This document shows positions 34,369 to 42,977 of a stretch of DNA of 64,000 nt, in pieces (positions within the stretch are counted from its first letter, which is position 1; every line of letters starts with the position of its first letter). The notes under the pieces are model-generated. The model saw only the letters and a program-made list of their open reading frames with translations. It had not been told where the DNA came from and ran no database searches. Origin of the DNA: Catellatospora vulcania (GTDB taxonomy: Bacteria > Actinomycetota > Actinomycetes > Mycobacteriales > Micromonosporaceae). The stretch lies in contig NZ_ML769302.1 in NCBI RefSeq assembly GCF_009720385.1, positions 778,937-842,936 on the forward strand, in the 5' to 3' direction. The translations under genes were made by a program, and so were the position numbers.

Positions 34369-35223
34369 TCAGCCGACGTAGTCCTCCAGCAGGGCAGGGG
34401 TCAGGCCGGACTTGTGAATGGCCTTCAGCGCGCCCAGCAGGTCGTCCATGAGCGCCGGCCGGAAGTGCATCAGCAGCACGTCGCCGGGCTTCACCACCTT
34501 CTCCGACGTCTGGTAGCGCACGATGCCCTTGTCGACCGTCTGGGTCCAGAAGAACACCGCCTGCGTGCCGCAGTCGTGGGCTGCCTTCAGCGTGGTGGCG
34601 TCCTTCTCGCCGAACGGCGCCCGGAACAGCGTCGGCCGGCGGCCGAACAGCTTCTCCAGCTTGTCGGCCGACCCGCAGATCTCCCTCTTCTGGAAGTCGT
34701 AGGACTTCCCCTTCAGCGAGGTGTGCGAGATCGTGTGGTTCTCCACCATGCCGCCCGCCTCCTGGATCGCCTTGAAGTAGGCGGTGTGCTCGGTGGCGGC
34801 CGGCGAGTTGAGGAACATCGTTACCGGGATCTTCGCCTGCCGGATGAACTCGATGACCTCCGGCTTACGCGACAGCGCACCGTCGTCGATGGTGATGAAG
34901 GCGACCTTGTGCGTCGTCGGCACGCGCGACCAGTGGATGGCCGAGCCGCTCTCCGGCAGTCCGACCCGCTGCGGGGTGGGGGCCTGCGGGAACTGGGGCA
35001 CCCGTGCCATGTACCAGCCCAGGGACTTGAACCCGGCGGGGGTCGGTTTCGCCGACGGGCTCGGCGAAGCGACGGCACTCGGCGAGGCGGAGGCGCTCGG
35101 CGTCGGGGGAGTCTCGGGGCCGGCGAAGGTCGGATCCGGCCCGGCGCTCTTGCACGCGGCAGGCGCGAGGAAAGCGGTCAGCAGGAACACGGCAATGGCG
35201 CGGCGTACGGGGGTGGAGGCCAC
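34369..35223 (-). CDS. Secreted polysaccharide deacetylase (CE4 family)
   Basis: 284 aa. A signal peptide or weak lipobox (APAAC) is followed by a Ser/Pro/Ala linker and the NodB-type domain. That domain has the metal-binding FITIDDG, the HxxxH motif in NHTISHTSL, the RAPFG motif and the DVLLMHF His. All catalytic positions look intact, so it should remove N-acetyl groups from a wall or surface polysaccharide. The GTG start is set by TAGAGT six bases upstream. The gene converges on clpC and is transcribed alone. Confidence 0.88.
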   Translation of the reverse strand: MASTPVRRAIAVFLLTAFLAPAACKSAGPDPTFAGPETPPTPSASASPSAVASPSPSAKPTPAGFKSLGWYMARVPQFPQAPTPQRVGLPESGSAIHWSRVPTTHKVAFITIDDGALSRKPEVIEFIRQAKIPVTMFLNSPAATEHTAYFKAIQEAGGMVENHTISHTSLKGKSYDFQKREICGSADKLEKLFGRRPTLFRAPFGEKDATTLKAAHDCGTQAVFFWTQTVDKGIVRYQTSEKVVKPGDVLLMHFRPALMDDLLGALKAIHKSGLTPALLEDYVG

Positions 35224-35229
35224 GCCCGG

Positions 35230-35235
35230 ACTCTA
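35230..35235 (-). promoter_or_regulatory. -10 element of a leaderless promoter
   Basis: TAGAGT on the minus strand, six bases from the deacetylase GTG. Confidence 0.55.
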
Positions 35236-35281
35236 TCCAGGCTGAGTGAATTCGCAATACCACAGAAAGATCAGGGCGGAG

Positions 35282-36166
35282 TCAGATATCGGCGGGAACA
35301 CGCCCGGGCAGGCCGAAACGCTCCCCGCGGGGCACCACGAGCCCGTCGGCGAGCAGGCTGTCCAGAGCCCGCTCCCGCTGCACCGGCTCCGGCCACACCA
35401 CGTCCAGGGCGGGCTTGGCCACCGGGCCGCTCGCCTGCCGCAGCACGGCCAGCAGCAGCCCGCGTACCTGCCGGTCGGTGCCCGCGTAGCGCTGCGGCTT
35501 GCGGGACGGGCCCGGCGGCAGCACGGCGCCTGAACGCCGCCACGCGCACCGTTCCCGCAGCGGGCAAGCCTCGCACCGGGGCGTGCGGGCAGTGCACAGC
35601 ACAGCCCCCAGCTCCATGAACGCCGCGCTCGCCCGTGCCGCCGCCGCGTCGGCCCGCGGCAGCAGCGACTCGACCAGGGCCAGGTCCGCCGGGGTGGTGG
35701 CCGCACCGGCGTCGGCCAGCCCGCTCACCGCCCGCGCCGCGACCCGCCGCACGTTCGTGTCCACCACCGGATGGCGCTGCCCGTACGCGAACGCCAGCAC
35801 CGCCCGCGCCGTGTAGTCGCCGACACCCGGCAGCGCCAGCATCTGGTCCAGCCGCCGCGGCACCTGCCCGCCGTGCCGCTCCACGAGCGCCGTCGCACAC
35901 GCGTGCAGCCGCATCGCCCGCCTCGGGTAGCCCAGCCGCCCCCAGGCGCGGATCGCCTCACCGGAGTCCTCCGCGGCCAGATCCGCCGGGGCGGGCCAGC
36001 GGGCCACCCACTCCCGCCACACCGGCAGCACCCGCACGACCGGCGTCTGCTGCAGCATGAACTCGCTGATCAGTACCGGCCAGGCGCCGATCTCCGGGTC
36101 CCGCCAGGGCAGCTCACGCGCGTTGGCGTCGTACCACGCAGTGGTCAACGAGGCGAGTTCGGACAT
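35282..36166 (-). CDS. mutY: A/G-specific adenine glycosylase
   Basis: 294 aa. It removes adenine mispaired with 8-oxoguanine. The HhH-GPD core has the catalytic ELPWRDPEIGAWPVLISEFMLQQT region, LPGVGDYTARAVLAFAYG and VDTNVRRV, and the iron-sulfur cluster Cys pattern CEACPLRERCAW. It lacks a long C-terminal Nudix-like domain, so it is somewhat short (about 350 is usual), but ends in a small winged helix-like segment. The start is fixed by TAGGGT seven bases upstream. The gene is divergent from the ACT-domain gene. Confidence 0.93.
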   Translation of the reverse strand: MSELASLTTAWYDANARELPWRDPEIGAWPVLISEFMLQQTPVVRVLPVWREWVARWPAPADLAAEDSGEAIRAWGRLGYPRRAMRLHACATALVERHGGQVPRRLDQMLALPGVGDYTARAVLAFAYGQRHPVVDTNVRRVAARAVSGLADAGAATTPADLALVESLLPRADAAAARASAAFMELGAVLCTARTPRCEACPLRERCAWRRSGAVLPPGPSRKPQRYAGTDRQVRGLLLAVLRQASGPVAKPALDVVWPEPVQRERALDSLLADGLVVPRGERFGLPGRVPADI

Positions 36167-36173
36167 GCGCTCC

Positions 36174-36179
36174 ACCCTA
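36174..36179 (-). promoter_or_regulatory. -10 element of a leaderless promoter (mutY)
   Basis: TAGGGT on the minus strand, seven bases from the mutY ATG; a GGAG inside the gap is too close to act as a normal ribosome site. Confidence 0.5.
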
Positions 36180-36264
36180 CTGGTGCACAATGCCCGCAGG
36201 AGCGGGCGTGCTGACGTCACCGACGGGCGCCACGAGCCGCCGAGGAGCGCAGCGAGGAGAAGGC

Positions 36265-36795
36265 ATGACTGACGTGCACGGAGCCGAACTGGCCGTCACC
36301 GTGATCGGACCGGACCGCACCGGGATCGTCGCCGACGTCGCCGAGGCGCTGGCCCGGCTCGGGGCCAACCTCACCGACTCCACGATGACCCGGCTGCGCG
36401 GTCACTTCGCGATGACCCTGATCTGCACCGCGCAGGCCAGCGCCACCGAGGTCGAGGCGGCCCTGCTGCCGCTGTCCGCGGACGGCCAGCTGCTGGTGAC
36501 GGTCCGCGACGTCGGCGCCGACGAGTCCGCGCACAACGGCGGCCTGCCGTACCTGCTCAGCGTGCACGGCGCCGACCGGCTCGGCATCGTCGCGACGGTC
36601 ACCCGGGTCGTCGCCGAAGCCGGCGGCAACATCACCGACCTGTCCACCCGCCTCGTCGGCCCGCTGTACCTGCTCGTCGCCGAGGTCGACCTGCCCGAAG
36701 GCGTGCCCGGCGAGCTGACCAGACGGCTCGCGCAGGTCGCCGACGAACTCGGCGTCGAGGTCAACCTGCGCCCCGCCGGGGCGGACGTCTTATGA
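36265..36795 (+). CDS. Tandem ACT-domain protein (GcvR-like)
   Basis: 176 aa with two ACT domains: LAVTVIGPDRTGIVADVAEALARLGANL at the N-terminus and LLSVHGADRLGIVATVTRVVAEAGGNI from about residue 92. The GcvR-type family binds amino acids, especially glycine, and acts by protein contact rather than DNA binding. No catalytic domain is attached. GAGGAGAAGG precedes the ATG. def follows after 40 bases in the same direction. Confidence 0.85.
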   Translation: MTDVHGAELAVTVIGPDRTGIVADVAEALARLGANLTDSTMTRLRGHFAMTLICTAQASATEVEAALLPLSADGQLLVTVRDVGADESAHNGGLPYLLSVHGADRLGIVATVTRVVAEAGGNITDLSTRLVGPLYLLVAEVDLPEGVPGELTRRLAQVADELGVEVNLRPAGADVL

Positions 36796-36835
36796 GCCGG
36801 CCGAAAACGCCCACACCCGACGGCGAGGAGGCGGC

Positions 36836-37378
36836 GTGAGCATCGAAGGCTGGGACATCACCGCACTCGGCGCAGGACGGGTGCTGCCCGTCGTCACCGC
36901 GCCCGAACCCGTGCTGAGCCGCGTCGGCGAGGCCGTGGACCCGACCGACCCGCAGGTCGTCGCGCTCGCCGCCGACCTCGTCGCGACCATGGCCGTGTCA
37001 CCCGGCTGCGTCGGCCTCGCCGCGCCGCAGGTCGGCGTCAGCGTGCAGCTGTTCGCGGTGAACGTCACCGACCACCCCAAGACGGCCACCCTGCACGGCG
37101 CGTTCGTGCTCGCCAACGCCGTGATCGTGGAAGCGAGCCGGTGGCGGCCCGGCCGCGAGGGCTGCATGTCCGTGCCCGACCTCACCGGCGACGTCAAACG
37201 CGCCGGCCGCATCGTGGTCACCGGCGAACTGCCTGGCAGCGGCCGTAAGGTGACGATCACCACCGATGCCTTCGAAGCCCGCGCGCTCCAGCACGAGATC
37301 GACCACTGCAACGGACTGCTCTTTTTGGACAAGGTAAACGGAGCGCACGCGATCTATCAGCGGAAAGTCTATCTGTGA
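36836..37378 (+). CDS. def: Peptide deformylase
   Basis: 180 aa. It removes formyl from nascent N-termini. Motif 1 is VGLAAPQVGV, motif 2 EGCMSVPD (Cys metal ligand) and motif 3 QHEIDHCNG, all complete. The GTG start follows GAGGAGG. Actinobacteria often carry two or three deformylases; this one has no fmt neighbour, so it may not be the only copy. It is probably co-transcribed with the ACT gene. Confidence 0.94.
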   Translation: MSIEGWDITALGAGRVLPVVTAPEPVLSRVGEAVDPTDPQVVALAADLVATMAVSPGCVGLAAPQVGVSVQLFAVNVTDHPKTATLHGAFVLANAVIVEASRWRPGREGCMSVPDLTGDVKRAGRIVVTGELPGSGRKVTITTDAFEARALQHEIDHCNGLLFLDKVNGAHAIYQRKVYL

Positions 37379-37447
37379 CACGGACTTCGACCGCTGAGCG
37401 TGTCGCATGGTGCGTGTCGTGATCGAGGGCGATAGCGTGAACACATC

Positions 37448-38155
37448 ATGAGACTGATAGTGGGTCCGCTGCCCGCAGCCGTCTACTGGCGACGCCGCGC
37501 CATGGTGCTCGGTGCGCTGCTGGCTGCCGTCCTCATGATCACCCTGGTGGTACGCGGCACCGGCAGCGGCGGCGCCCAGCAGCCCACCGCCAACGGCACG
37601 TCGAGCAGCGCGGGAGCCTCACCGGCCTCAGCCGCAGCAGGCGACCCCACCGCCTCACCCACCGACGGCGTCATCGCCCCCGCATCCGAACTGACCCCGT
37701 CACCGACGGCGGACCCCGAAGGCGAAGGCAGCGGCGACGGCGAGACCGACCCGAACGCCTGCACCGACGCCGAGATCAAGGTGACCGCGAAGCCGACGCA
37801 GACCACGCTCAAACGCGGCAACGACCTGCTCATCACGCTGCTCATCAAGAACACCTCGAACCGTACGTGCACCCGCGACGTCGGAGCCGATCTTCAGGAG
37901 CTGCGCATTCTGAAGAGCACCGAGAAGGTGTGGTCGAGCGATGACTGCGGAGGGCCGCGGGGGCACGAGGTGCGGTCTTTCCCGCCGGCGCACGAGCGGT
38001 CCTACACGGTGGTCTGGAACGGGCATTCGAGCTCGGCCTGCGAGAAGTCGATCAAGAGGGTGCCGGATGGGCCGGTTCCGGCTGCTGGGGAGTATCGGCT
38101 GTACGCCCGTGTGGGTACGGCGATCTCTCCGTCTGTGACGTTGAAGCTCACGTAG
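37448..38155 (+). CDS. Membrane-anchored extracellular protein with Ig-like domain, unknown function
   Basis: 235 aa. A short basic N-terminus and one transmembrane helix (about residues 18-36) are followed by a Ser/Ala/Pro/Gly linker of about 60 residues. The extracellular domain of about 130 residues has four Cys (NACTD, RTCTRD, DDCGG, SACEKS) and a beta-sandwich look (VTAKPTQTTLKRGNDLLITLLIKNTS). This resembles domains that bind wall or protein partners; I cannot name a family. TAGCGT lies nine bases before the ATG and no ribosome site is clear. Two hairpins follow. Confidence 0.65.
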   Translation: MRLIVGPLPAAVYWRRRAMVLGALLAAVLMITLVVRGTGSGGAQQPTANGTSSSAGASPASAAAGDPTASPTDGVIAPASELTPSPTADPEGEGSGDGETDPNACTDAEIKVTAKPTQTTLKRGNDLLITLLIKNTSNRTCTRDVGADLQELRILKSTEKVWSSDDCGGPRGHEVRSFPPAHERSYTVVWNGHSSSACEKSIKRVPDGPVPAAGEYRLYARVGTAISPSVTLKLT

Positions 38156-38192
38156 TGGGTCGCTCCGCCGGGGGCAATGCTCTCGGCGCTGG

Positions 38193-38222
38193 GGCCGCAA
38201 AGAGCGCGGCCCTTTTACGCGC
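38193..38222 (+). terminator. Terminator cassette, plus orientation
   Basis: GGCCGC-AAAGAGC-GCGGCC forms a 6-bp stem followed by CTTTTACGCGC. It ends the 235-aa protein gene. The 29-base unit recurs almost exactly in inverted orientation at 38568-38596. Confidence 0.6.
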
Positions 38223-38501
38223 CTACGAGCATTGCCCCCGGCTCCGCTCCTCGCCGTAGTCGCCCGACCGACGGTGGTCAAGGTAGGCGGGGCAAACCAG
38301 GGTAAAAGCGACAGCCTTACCGACCCGCATGCCGTCCCCCACACAACGCGCAACCACCACCCCTGAAGCCCCGACCCCACGTAACCGGAACACCCCCACA
38401 GGGACCCGTTTGCCGGTTCACGCCTGTTGGCGGGGTTGGCCCTGTCACCTGTCACGCCCTGAGACGGGTTCGCGGGGTGGGGCGAGAGGCTGCTGCTTTG
38501 T

Positions 38502-38526
38502 GGGAAAAGGGTGCCCTTTTTACCCG
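38502..38526. terminator. Bidirectional hairpin
   Basis: AAAAGGG and CCCTTTTT form an A/T-flanked stem that would work as a terminator in both directions. Confidence 0.5.
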
Positions 38527-38567
38527 GTTACTTTGTGAGGGTGGCGTGGAGCGGGGGTTGGGGTCGA

Positions 38568-38596
38568 GCGCGTAAAAGGCCGCGCTCTTTGCGGCC
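38568..38596 (-). terminator. Terminator cassette, minus orientation (disA)
   Basis: Read on the minus strand: GGCCGC-AAAGAGC-GCGGCC then TTTTACGCGC, 46 bases after the disA stop. It matches the plus-strand copy at 38193 apart from one extra C there. Confidence 0.6.
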
Positions 38597-38641
38597 CCCC
38601 CGCGCGACCCCCACCCCCCCGGCACCCGACGCCGTCACGAC

Positions 38642-39748
38642 CTAGACGTACCGCTCAAGAATCGAAGTCTCAGCAAGCCGCGACAAACCCTCACGGACGC
38701 CACGAGCCCGAGCGTCGCCCACCCCGTCCACAGCCTGGAGGTCCTCCACGGTCGCACCCAGGAGCCGCTGGAGGCTGCCGAAGTGATCGACCAGTCGGTC
38801 GACGATGGCGCCGGGCAGGCGGGGTACCCGGGCCAGGAGCCGGAAACCGCGGGGGCTGACGGCGGCGTCGAGGGCCTCGGTGCTGGCGGGGTAGCCCATG
38901 GCCTTGGCGACCGAGACGAGGTCGATGAGCTCGCTCGCGGTGAGCAGGTCGAGTTCTACTAGTGCTTCGTCGACGGTTCTGGTCTTGCGATTGATGGGGA
39001 GGTAGTCGCGGATGACCAGGGTGCGGTCGGCGTCCACGCCGGCCATCATCTCGTCGAGCTGGAGGGACAGCAGGCGGCCGTCGGTGCCGAGCTCTACGAC
39101 GTAGCCGGCGATCTCGTCGGAGATGCGGCGGACCATCTCCAGGCGCTGGACGACTGCCAGGGCGTCGCGGACGGTGACCAGGTCTTCGATCTCCAGGGCG
39201 GAGAGGGTGCCGCTGACCTCGTCGAGGCGCAGTTTGTAGCGTTCGAGGGTGGCCAGGGCCTGGTTTGCCCGGGACAGTATCTGTCCGGAGTCGTCCAGGG
39301 TGTGTCGCTGGCCGGCCACGTAGACGCCGATGATGTGCATCGACTGGCTGACCGAGATGACGGGGTAGCCGCTCTGCTTGGAGACGCGCTCGGCGGTGCG
39401 GTGCCTGGTGCCGGACTCCTCGGTGGGGATGGAGGCGTCGGGCATCAGGTGCACTGCGGCGCGCAGGATGCGGGTGCCGTCGGCGGAGAGCACGACGGCG
39501 CCGTCCATCTTGCACAGCTCGCGCAGGCGCGTGGCGGAGAACTCGACATCCAGCGGGAATCCGCCGGTGGCCAGGGTCTCGATGAGTTTGTCGTACCCGA
39601 GGACGATGAGGGCGCCGGTCCGGCCGCGCAGGATGCGCTCGAGGCTGTCGCGCAGTGGCGTGCCCGGAGCGACCCGTGCCAGGGTGGCGCGCAACGGATC
39701 ACCGCCGACTGCGGCGGTGTTCCAGGTGGTGTCGCGATCGATCGGCAC
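38642..39748 (-). CDS. disA: DNA integrity scanning diadenylate cyclase
   Basis: 368 aa. It makes cyclic di-AMP from two ATP and slows at branched DNA. The DAC domain has the DGAVVLS motif (about residue 80) and [10 protein letters not shown] (about 113). A helical spine follows, and the C-terminal helix-hairpin-helix DNA-binding domain includes [19 protein letters not shown]. The start at 39748 is chosen because TAGAAT ends six bases before it; a GTG two codons earlier touches the hexamer. radA lies directly upstream, as in many bacteria. Confidence 0.95.
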   Translation of the reverse strand: MPIDRDTTWNTAAVGGDPLRATLARVAPGTPLRDSLERILRGRTGALIVLGYDKLIETLATGGFPLDVEFSATRLRELCKMDGAVVLSADGTRILRAAVHLMPDASIPTEESGTRHRTAERVSKQSGYPVISVSQSMHIIGVYVAGQRHTLDDSGQILSRANQALATLERYKLRLDEVSGTLSALEIEDLVTVRDALAVVQRLEMVRRISDEIAGYVVELGTDGRLLSLQLDEMMAGVDADRTLVIRDYLPINRKTRTVDEALVELDLLTASELIDLVSVAKAMGYPASTEALDAAVSPRGFRLLARVPRLPGAIVDRLVDHFGSLQRLLGATVEDLQAVDGVGDARARGVREGLSRLAETSILERYV

Positions 39749-39754
39749 GGGCAC

Positions 39755-39760
39755 ATTCTA
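39755..39760 (-). promoter_or_regulatory. -10 element of a leaderless disA promoter
   Basis: TAGAAT on the minus strand, six bases from the GTG at 39748, within the 54-bp gap after radA. disA can thus be expressed independently of radA. Confidence 0.55.
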
Positions 39761-39802
39761 CGGGGGCCGCCGGAGCGCGCCCGGCGGCCCGTGGCGGAAG
39801 CG

Positions 39803-41224
39803 TCACTCAGCGGACAACCGGGCAGCCCAGTGCAGTGCGGTACGCAGATCGGACACCTCTTCGACGTGCATGTCGCCCGCTGAGGTGCCCGTTGACGACG
39901 GACCGCAACCGGGCGGTACCAGAGCGTATTTGAACCCGAGGCGGGACGCCTCCGCCAGGCGCCGGGGGACCGCGCCGACGCGGCGTACCTCACCGGTGAG
40001 ACCTACCTCACCGATCGCCGCGAGCCGCGGCGACATGGACAGGTTGAGCCCGGCGGAGGCGACGGCGAGCGCGACGGCCAGGTCCGCGGCGGGCTCGACG
40101 ACGCGGATGCCGCCGACGGTCGCGGCGAACACCTCCTTGTCGTGCAGGGCCATGCGCTCGGTGCGCCGCTGCAGCACGGCCAGCACCATGGCCAGCCGGG
40201 CCGAGTCGAGGCCGGAGACGGTGCGCCGCGGCGAGCCGGCCACGGTGGCCCCGATCAGCGCCTGCACCTCGGTGACCAGGGCACGGCGGCCTTCCATGGC
40301 GACGGTGACGCAGGTCCCGGGCACGGGCTCGGCGTATCGGGTGAGGAACAGCCCGGACGGGTCGGGCAGCGAGGCGATGCCGCTCTCGTGCATCTCGAAG
40401 CAGCCGACCTCGTCGGCGGCGCCGAACCGGTTCTTCAGCCCGCGGACCAGGCGCAGCGAGGAGTGCTTGTCGCCCTCGAAGTGCAGCACCACGTCGACCA
40501 GGTGCTCCAGCACCCGCGGGCCTGCCACGTTGCCGTCCTTGGTGACGTGGCCGACCAGCACGGCCGCGATGTTGCGCTCCTTGGCCACGGCGATCAGCGC
40601 GGCGGTCACCGCCCGCACCTGGGTGACGCCGCCGGGCACGCCGTCGTTGCCGGGGGCGGCGATGGTCTGCACGGAGTCGAGCACGAGCAGGCCGGGCTTG
40701 ACCGCGTCGAGGTGGCCCAGCACCGCGGCCAGGTCGGTCTCGGCGGCGAGGTAGAGCTGCTCGTGGAGGGTGTTCATGCGTTCGGCGCGCAGCCTGATCT
40801 GGCTGACGGACTCCTCGCCGCTGACGATGAGGGAGGGGCTGCCGGCCCCGGACGCCCACTGCTGGGCCACGTCGAGCAGCAGGGTCGACTTGCCGACGCC
40901 GGGCTCGCCGGCCAGCAGGACCACCGAGCCGGGCACGAGGCCGCCGCCGAGGACGCGGTCGAGTTCACTGACGCCGGTGGGGACCGCGCGGGCGGGCAGG
41001 GCGGAGATGGTGGCGATGGGCCGGGCGGGTTCACCGGGGGCACGGGGGGCCACGTTGCGCATCGCGCCGAGGGCCGGACCGGCCGAGGCTTCGATGACCG
41101 AGCCCCACTCGCCGCATTCCGGGCAGCGGCCGAACCACTTGGGAGGCTGATGCCCGCACGCGTCACAGACGTATCCGGGGCGTGCGGGCTTCGCCGTCTT
41201 CGAGGAGGTGCTGCGCACAGTCAC
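39803..41224 (-). CDS. radA: DNA repair protein RadA/Sms
   Basis: 473 aa. The N-terminal zinc finger is CDACGHQPPKWFGRCPECG (residues 20-38). The RecA-like ATPase has Walker A AGEPGVGKSTLLL, the RadA motif GLKNRFGAADEVG and a Lon-like C-terminal domain (VFAATVGGIRVVEPAADLA). It helps branch migration in recombination repair. The GTG start is supported by TAGGTT six bases upstream. disA follows; radA-disA proximity fits the known control of DisA by RadA. Confidence 0.95.
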   Translation of the reverse strand: MTVRSTSSKTAKPARPGYVCDACGHQPPKWFGRCPECGEWGSVIEASAGPALGAMRNVAPRAPGEPARPIATISALPARAVPTGVSELDRVLGGGLVPGSVVLLAGEPGVGKSTLLLDVAQQWASGAGSPSLIVSGEESVSQIRLRAERMNTLHEQLYLAAETDLAAVLGHLDAVKPGLLVLDSVQTIAAPGNDGVPGGVTQVRAVTAALIAVAKERNIAAVLVGHVTKDGNVAGPRVLEHLVDVVLHFEGDKHSSLRLVRGLKNRFGAADEVGCFEMHESGIASLPDPSGLFLTRYAEPVPGTCVTVAMEGRRALVTEVQALIGATVAGSPRRTVSGLDSARLAMVLAVLQRRTERMALHDKEVFAATVGGIRVVEPAADLAVALAVASAGLNLSMSPRLAAIGEVGLTGEVRRVGAVPRRLAEASRLGFKYALVPPGCGPSSTGTSAGDMHVEEVSDLRTALHWAARLSAE

Positions 41225-41230
41225 GTGCGC

Positions 41231-41236
41231 AACCTA
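41231..41236 (-). promoter_or_regulatory. -10 element of a leaderless radA promoter
   Basis: TAGGTT on the minus strand, six bases from the radA GTG. Confidence 0.55.
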
Positions 41237-41312
41237 CCTTCCGGATGTGACGGTGGCGGGGAGTCGTCGGGGTGCGCCGTCCAGGCGCCCCCGGGACGAG
41301 CCCACTACCGGG

Positions 41313-42032
41313 TCAGTGGCCTTCGCCCTCGGTGCCGGCGCGGGTCGGCGGCGGAGTGATGGGCAGGCGCGGCTGCGGGCTGAGCGGCGGCGCGAGCGGC
41401 ACCACGGTGCCCGGCGGGGTCTCGATGACCACGCCGTTGGAGAAGGTCAGCTTCAGGTGCACGCCCTGGCCGTTGACCACGGCCTTCTTGAGACCGGTCA
41501 GGGCGAGGAACTGGCCGCTGCCCGGGGTCAGCTCCAGGTAGCCGGCCGGCGCGATAGTGAGCTTGGCCGGGGCCGCGGTGGCCGGGCTCGGGCTGGCCTC
41601 CGCTTGGGGGCTGGCCTCGGCGTCCGGGGACGGGCTGCCGGCCGCCTTGGGCGACTTGCTCGCCGCGGGGCTCGGGGACTCCGCTGCCGGGCTGGGGCTG
41701 GCCTTCAGGTCGGCAGCCGAGGCCAGTTTGACGCCGGCCGCGTCGTTCGACTCGAACTTGTCGAGCGTGATCGGCTGCTCGGTGTCGTTGAAGATGCGCA
41801 GCTGCAGCGGAGCGGTCGCGCCCTGCGCGTAACCGGTCGCGCCGCCGTAGGCGATCATGGCGTCGCGCAGCGCGACGTTGCCGCCGTTGGGACCCGGCAC
41901 GGTCCAACTGAAGCCGGGCACGGCCGCCACCTGGTCGGCGGTCTGCGAGTTCATGCCGGCGCTGCAGCCGGTCAGGGCCAGGGCAGCGGCGGCGGCACCG
42001 CCGGCCAGGAGCATGGTGATCGAGCGAGTCAC
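41313..42032 (-). CDS. lpqE: LpqE-like lipoprotein (copper-chaperone-like fold)
   Basis: 239 aa. The lipobox LTGC gives a lipid-anchored Cys23. The domain begins with VALRDAMIAYGG and a LRIFNDTEQPITLDKFES strand pair, resembling PCu(A)C-type copper chaperones. A low-complexity Ser/Pro/Ala insert of about 45 residues splits it, and the C-terminus is Pro-rich. The Met/His copper ligands are not obvious, so metal binding is doubtful. Position next to radA and near carD matches lpqE (Rv3584) in M. tuberculosis. Here it has the same direction as radA. The start is fixed by TACGCT-N6-GTG. Confidence 0.75.
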   Translation of the reverse strand: MTRSITMLLAGGAAAAALALTGCSAGMNSQTADQVAAVPGFSWTVPGPNGGNVALRDAMIAYGGATGYAQGATAPLQLRIFNDTEQPITLDKFESNDAAGVKLASAADLKASPSPAAESPSPAASKSPKAAGSPSPDAEASPQAEASPSPATAAPAKLTIAPAGYLELTPGSGQFLALTGLKKAVVNGQGVHLKLTFSNGVVIETPPGTVVPLAPPLSPQPRLPITPPPTRAGTEGEGH

Positions 42033-42038
42033 GGGCTC

Positions 42039-42044
42039 AGCGTA
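42039..42044 (-). promoter_or_regulatory. -10 element of a leaderless lpqE promoter
   Basis: TACGCT on the minus strand, six bases from the GTG at 42032. Confidence 0.55.
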
Positions 42045-42084
42045 GTGTCCGGCGATCGAGGCCCCGCAGCCGACCCGCCGCTGA

Positions 42085-42885
42085 TCACAGCGCGCCGCTG
42101 AGCACCAGCAGAGCCAGGTCCACGGCGGCCACGGCGAGTAGCGCGCGGAAGGCGGCGCGGGGTGGCGCGTACCAGCCGACGGTGATCAGGACGACGGCCG
42201 TGAGGAGCGTGCCGACCCCGGCCCACAGCGGCGGCCGGGCTCCGGCCAGCAGGGTGAGCGTCGCGGCAAGCAGCAGCCCGGAGGCCGCGGCGAGGCTGCG
42301 CCGGGCGCCCAGCCGCTGGGGCAGGCCGCGGATGCCGGTGGCCGCGTCGTCGGCCAGGTCGGGCACCGCGTTGAGCAGGTGTGCCGCGCCCGCCAGCAGC
42401 GCCGCCGCGGCGATCAGCCAGCCGGCCGGGAACGGCGCGCCGGGCAGCGAGGTGCTGACGAAGATCACCAGGCTGGCGAAGGACACCAGGTAGGGCACGA
42501 TCGACCAGGCCGTCGCCTTGAGCGGCCAGTTGTACAGGTGGGCCGAGAGCACGGCGAGCGCGAACCAGGCTCCGGCGGGCCAACCCCACCACAGGCAGGC
42601 GGCGGCGGTCGCGGCGGCGGTCGCGGCGGCCGCGATGGCGACGGTACGCCGCCCCGCCGGGTCCCCGGCCAGTGGTTTGTCGGTCCGGCCCACGGCGGCG
42701 TCTCGCGCGGCGTCGATGGCGTCGTTGGCCCAGCCGACCGACAGCTGGCTCAGCGCCACGGTCGCCATGACCGCGGCGACGCCGCCCGGGGTGTGGCCCA
42801 TGCCCACGGCCAGCAGGCCGCCGAATACGGTGACGGCGAGGGCGGGCAACGGGTGGCAGGCGCGCAGCAGACCCAGCGGTGACAT
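42085..42885 (-). CDS. UbiA-family prenyltransferase
   Basis: 266 aa with about eight transmembrane helices. The first Asp-rich motif is NDAIDAARDAAVGRTDKPLA and the second NAVPDLADDAATGIRGLPQRLG, both intact for binding prenyl diphosphate through magnesium. Substrates of the family include quinone, haem and arabinofuranose precursors; this one is not close enough to a named branch to choose. A GACACT hexamer six bases before the ATG suggests a leaderless start; an in-frame start seven codons earlier is possible. Confidence 0.85.
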   Translation of the reverse strand: MSPLGLLRACHPLPALAVTVFGGLLAVGMGHTPGGVAAVMATVALSQLSVGWANDAIDAARDAAVGRTDKPLAGDPAGRRTVAIAAAATAAATAAACLWWGWPAGAWFALAVLSAHLYNWPLKATAWSIVPYLVSFASLVIFVSTSLPGAPFPAGWLIAAAALLAGAAHLLNAVPDLADDAATGIRGLPQRLGARRSLAAASGLLLAATLTLLAGARPPLWAGVGTLLTAVVLITVGWYAPPRAAFRALLAVAAVDLALLVLSGAL

Positions 42886-42977
42886 CCGATCAGTGTCGCG
42901 CGTCACTCCTACTGCCGCATTCCACGGAGCCCGGTGGTTCGATCCGCCGGGCTGCCGCGAGGCCCGCAGGGCGCCGG

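Larger units (their letters stand above)
38156..38641. other. Convergent intergenic region rich in inverted repeats
   Basis: A spacer of 486 bp between two convergent genes, with no gene I can support. It contains two near-identical copies of a terminator-like element in opposite orientation (38193-38222 and 38568-38596). Around the first, GCATTGCCCCC and its complement form a larger stem. A third hairpin lies at 38502-38526. Confidence 0.6.
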
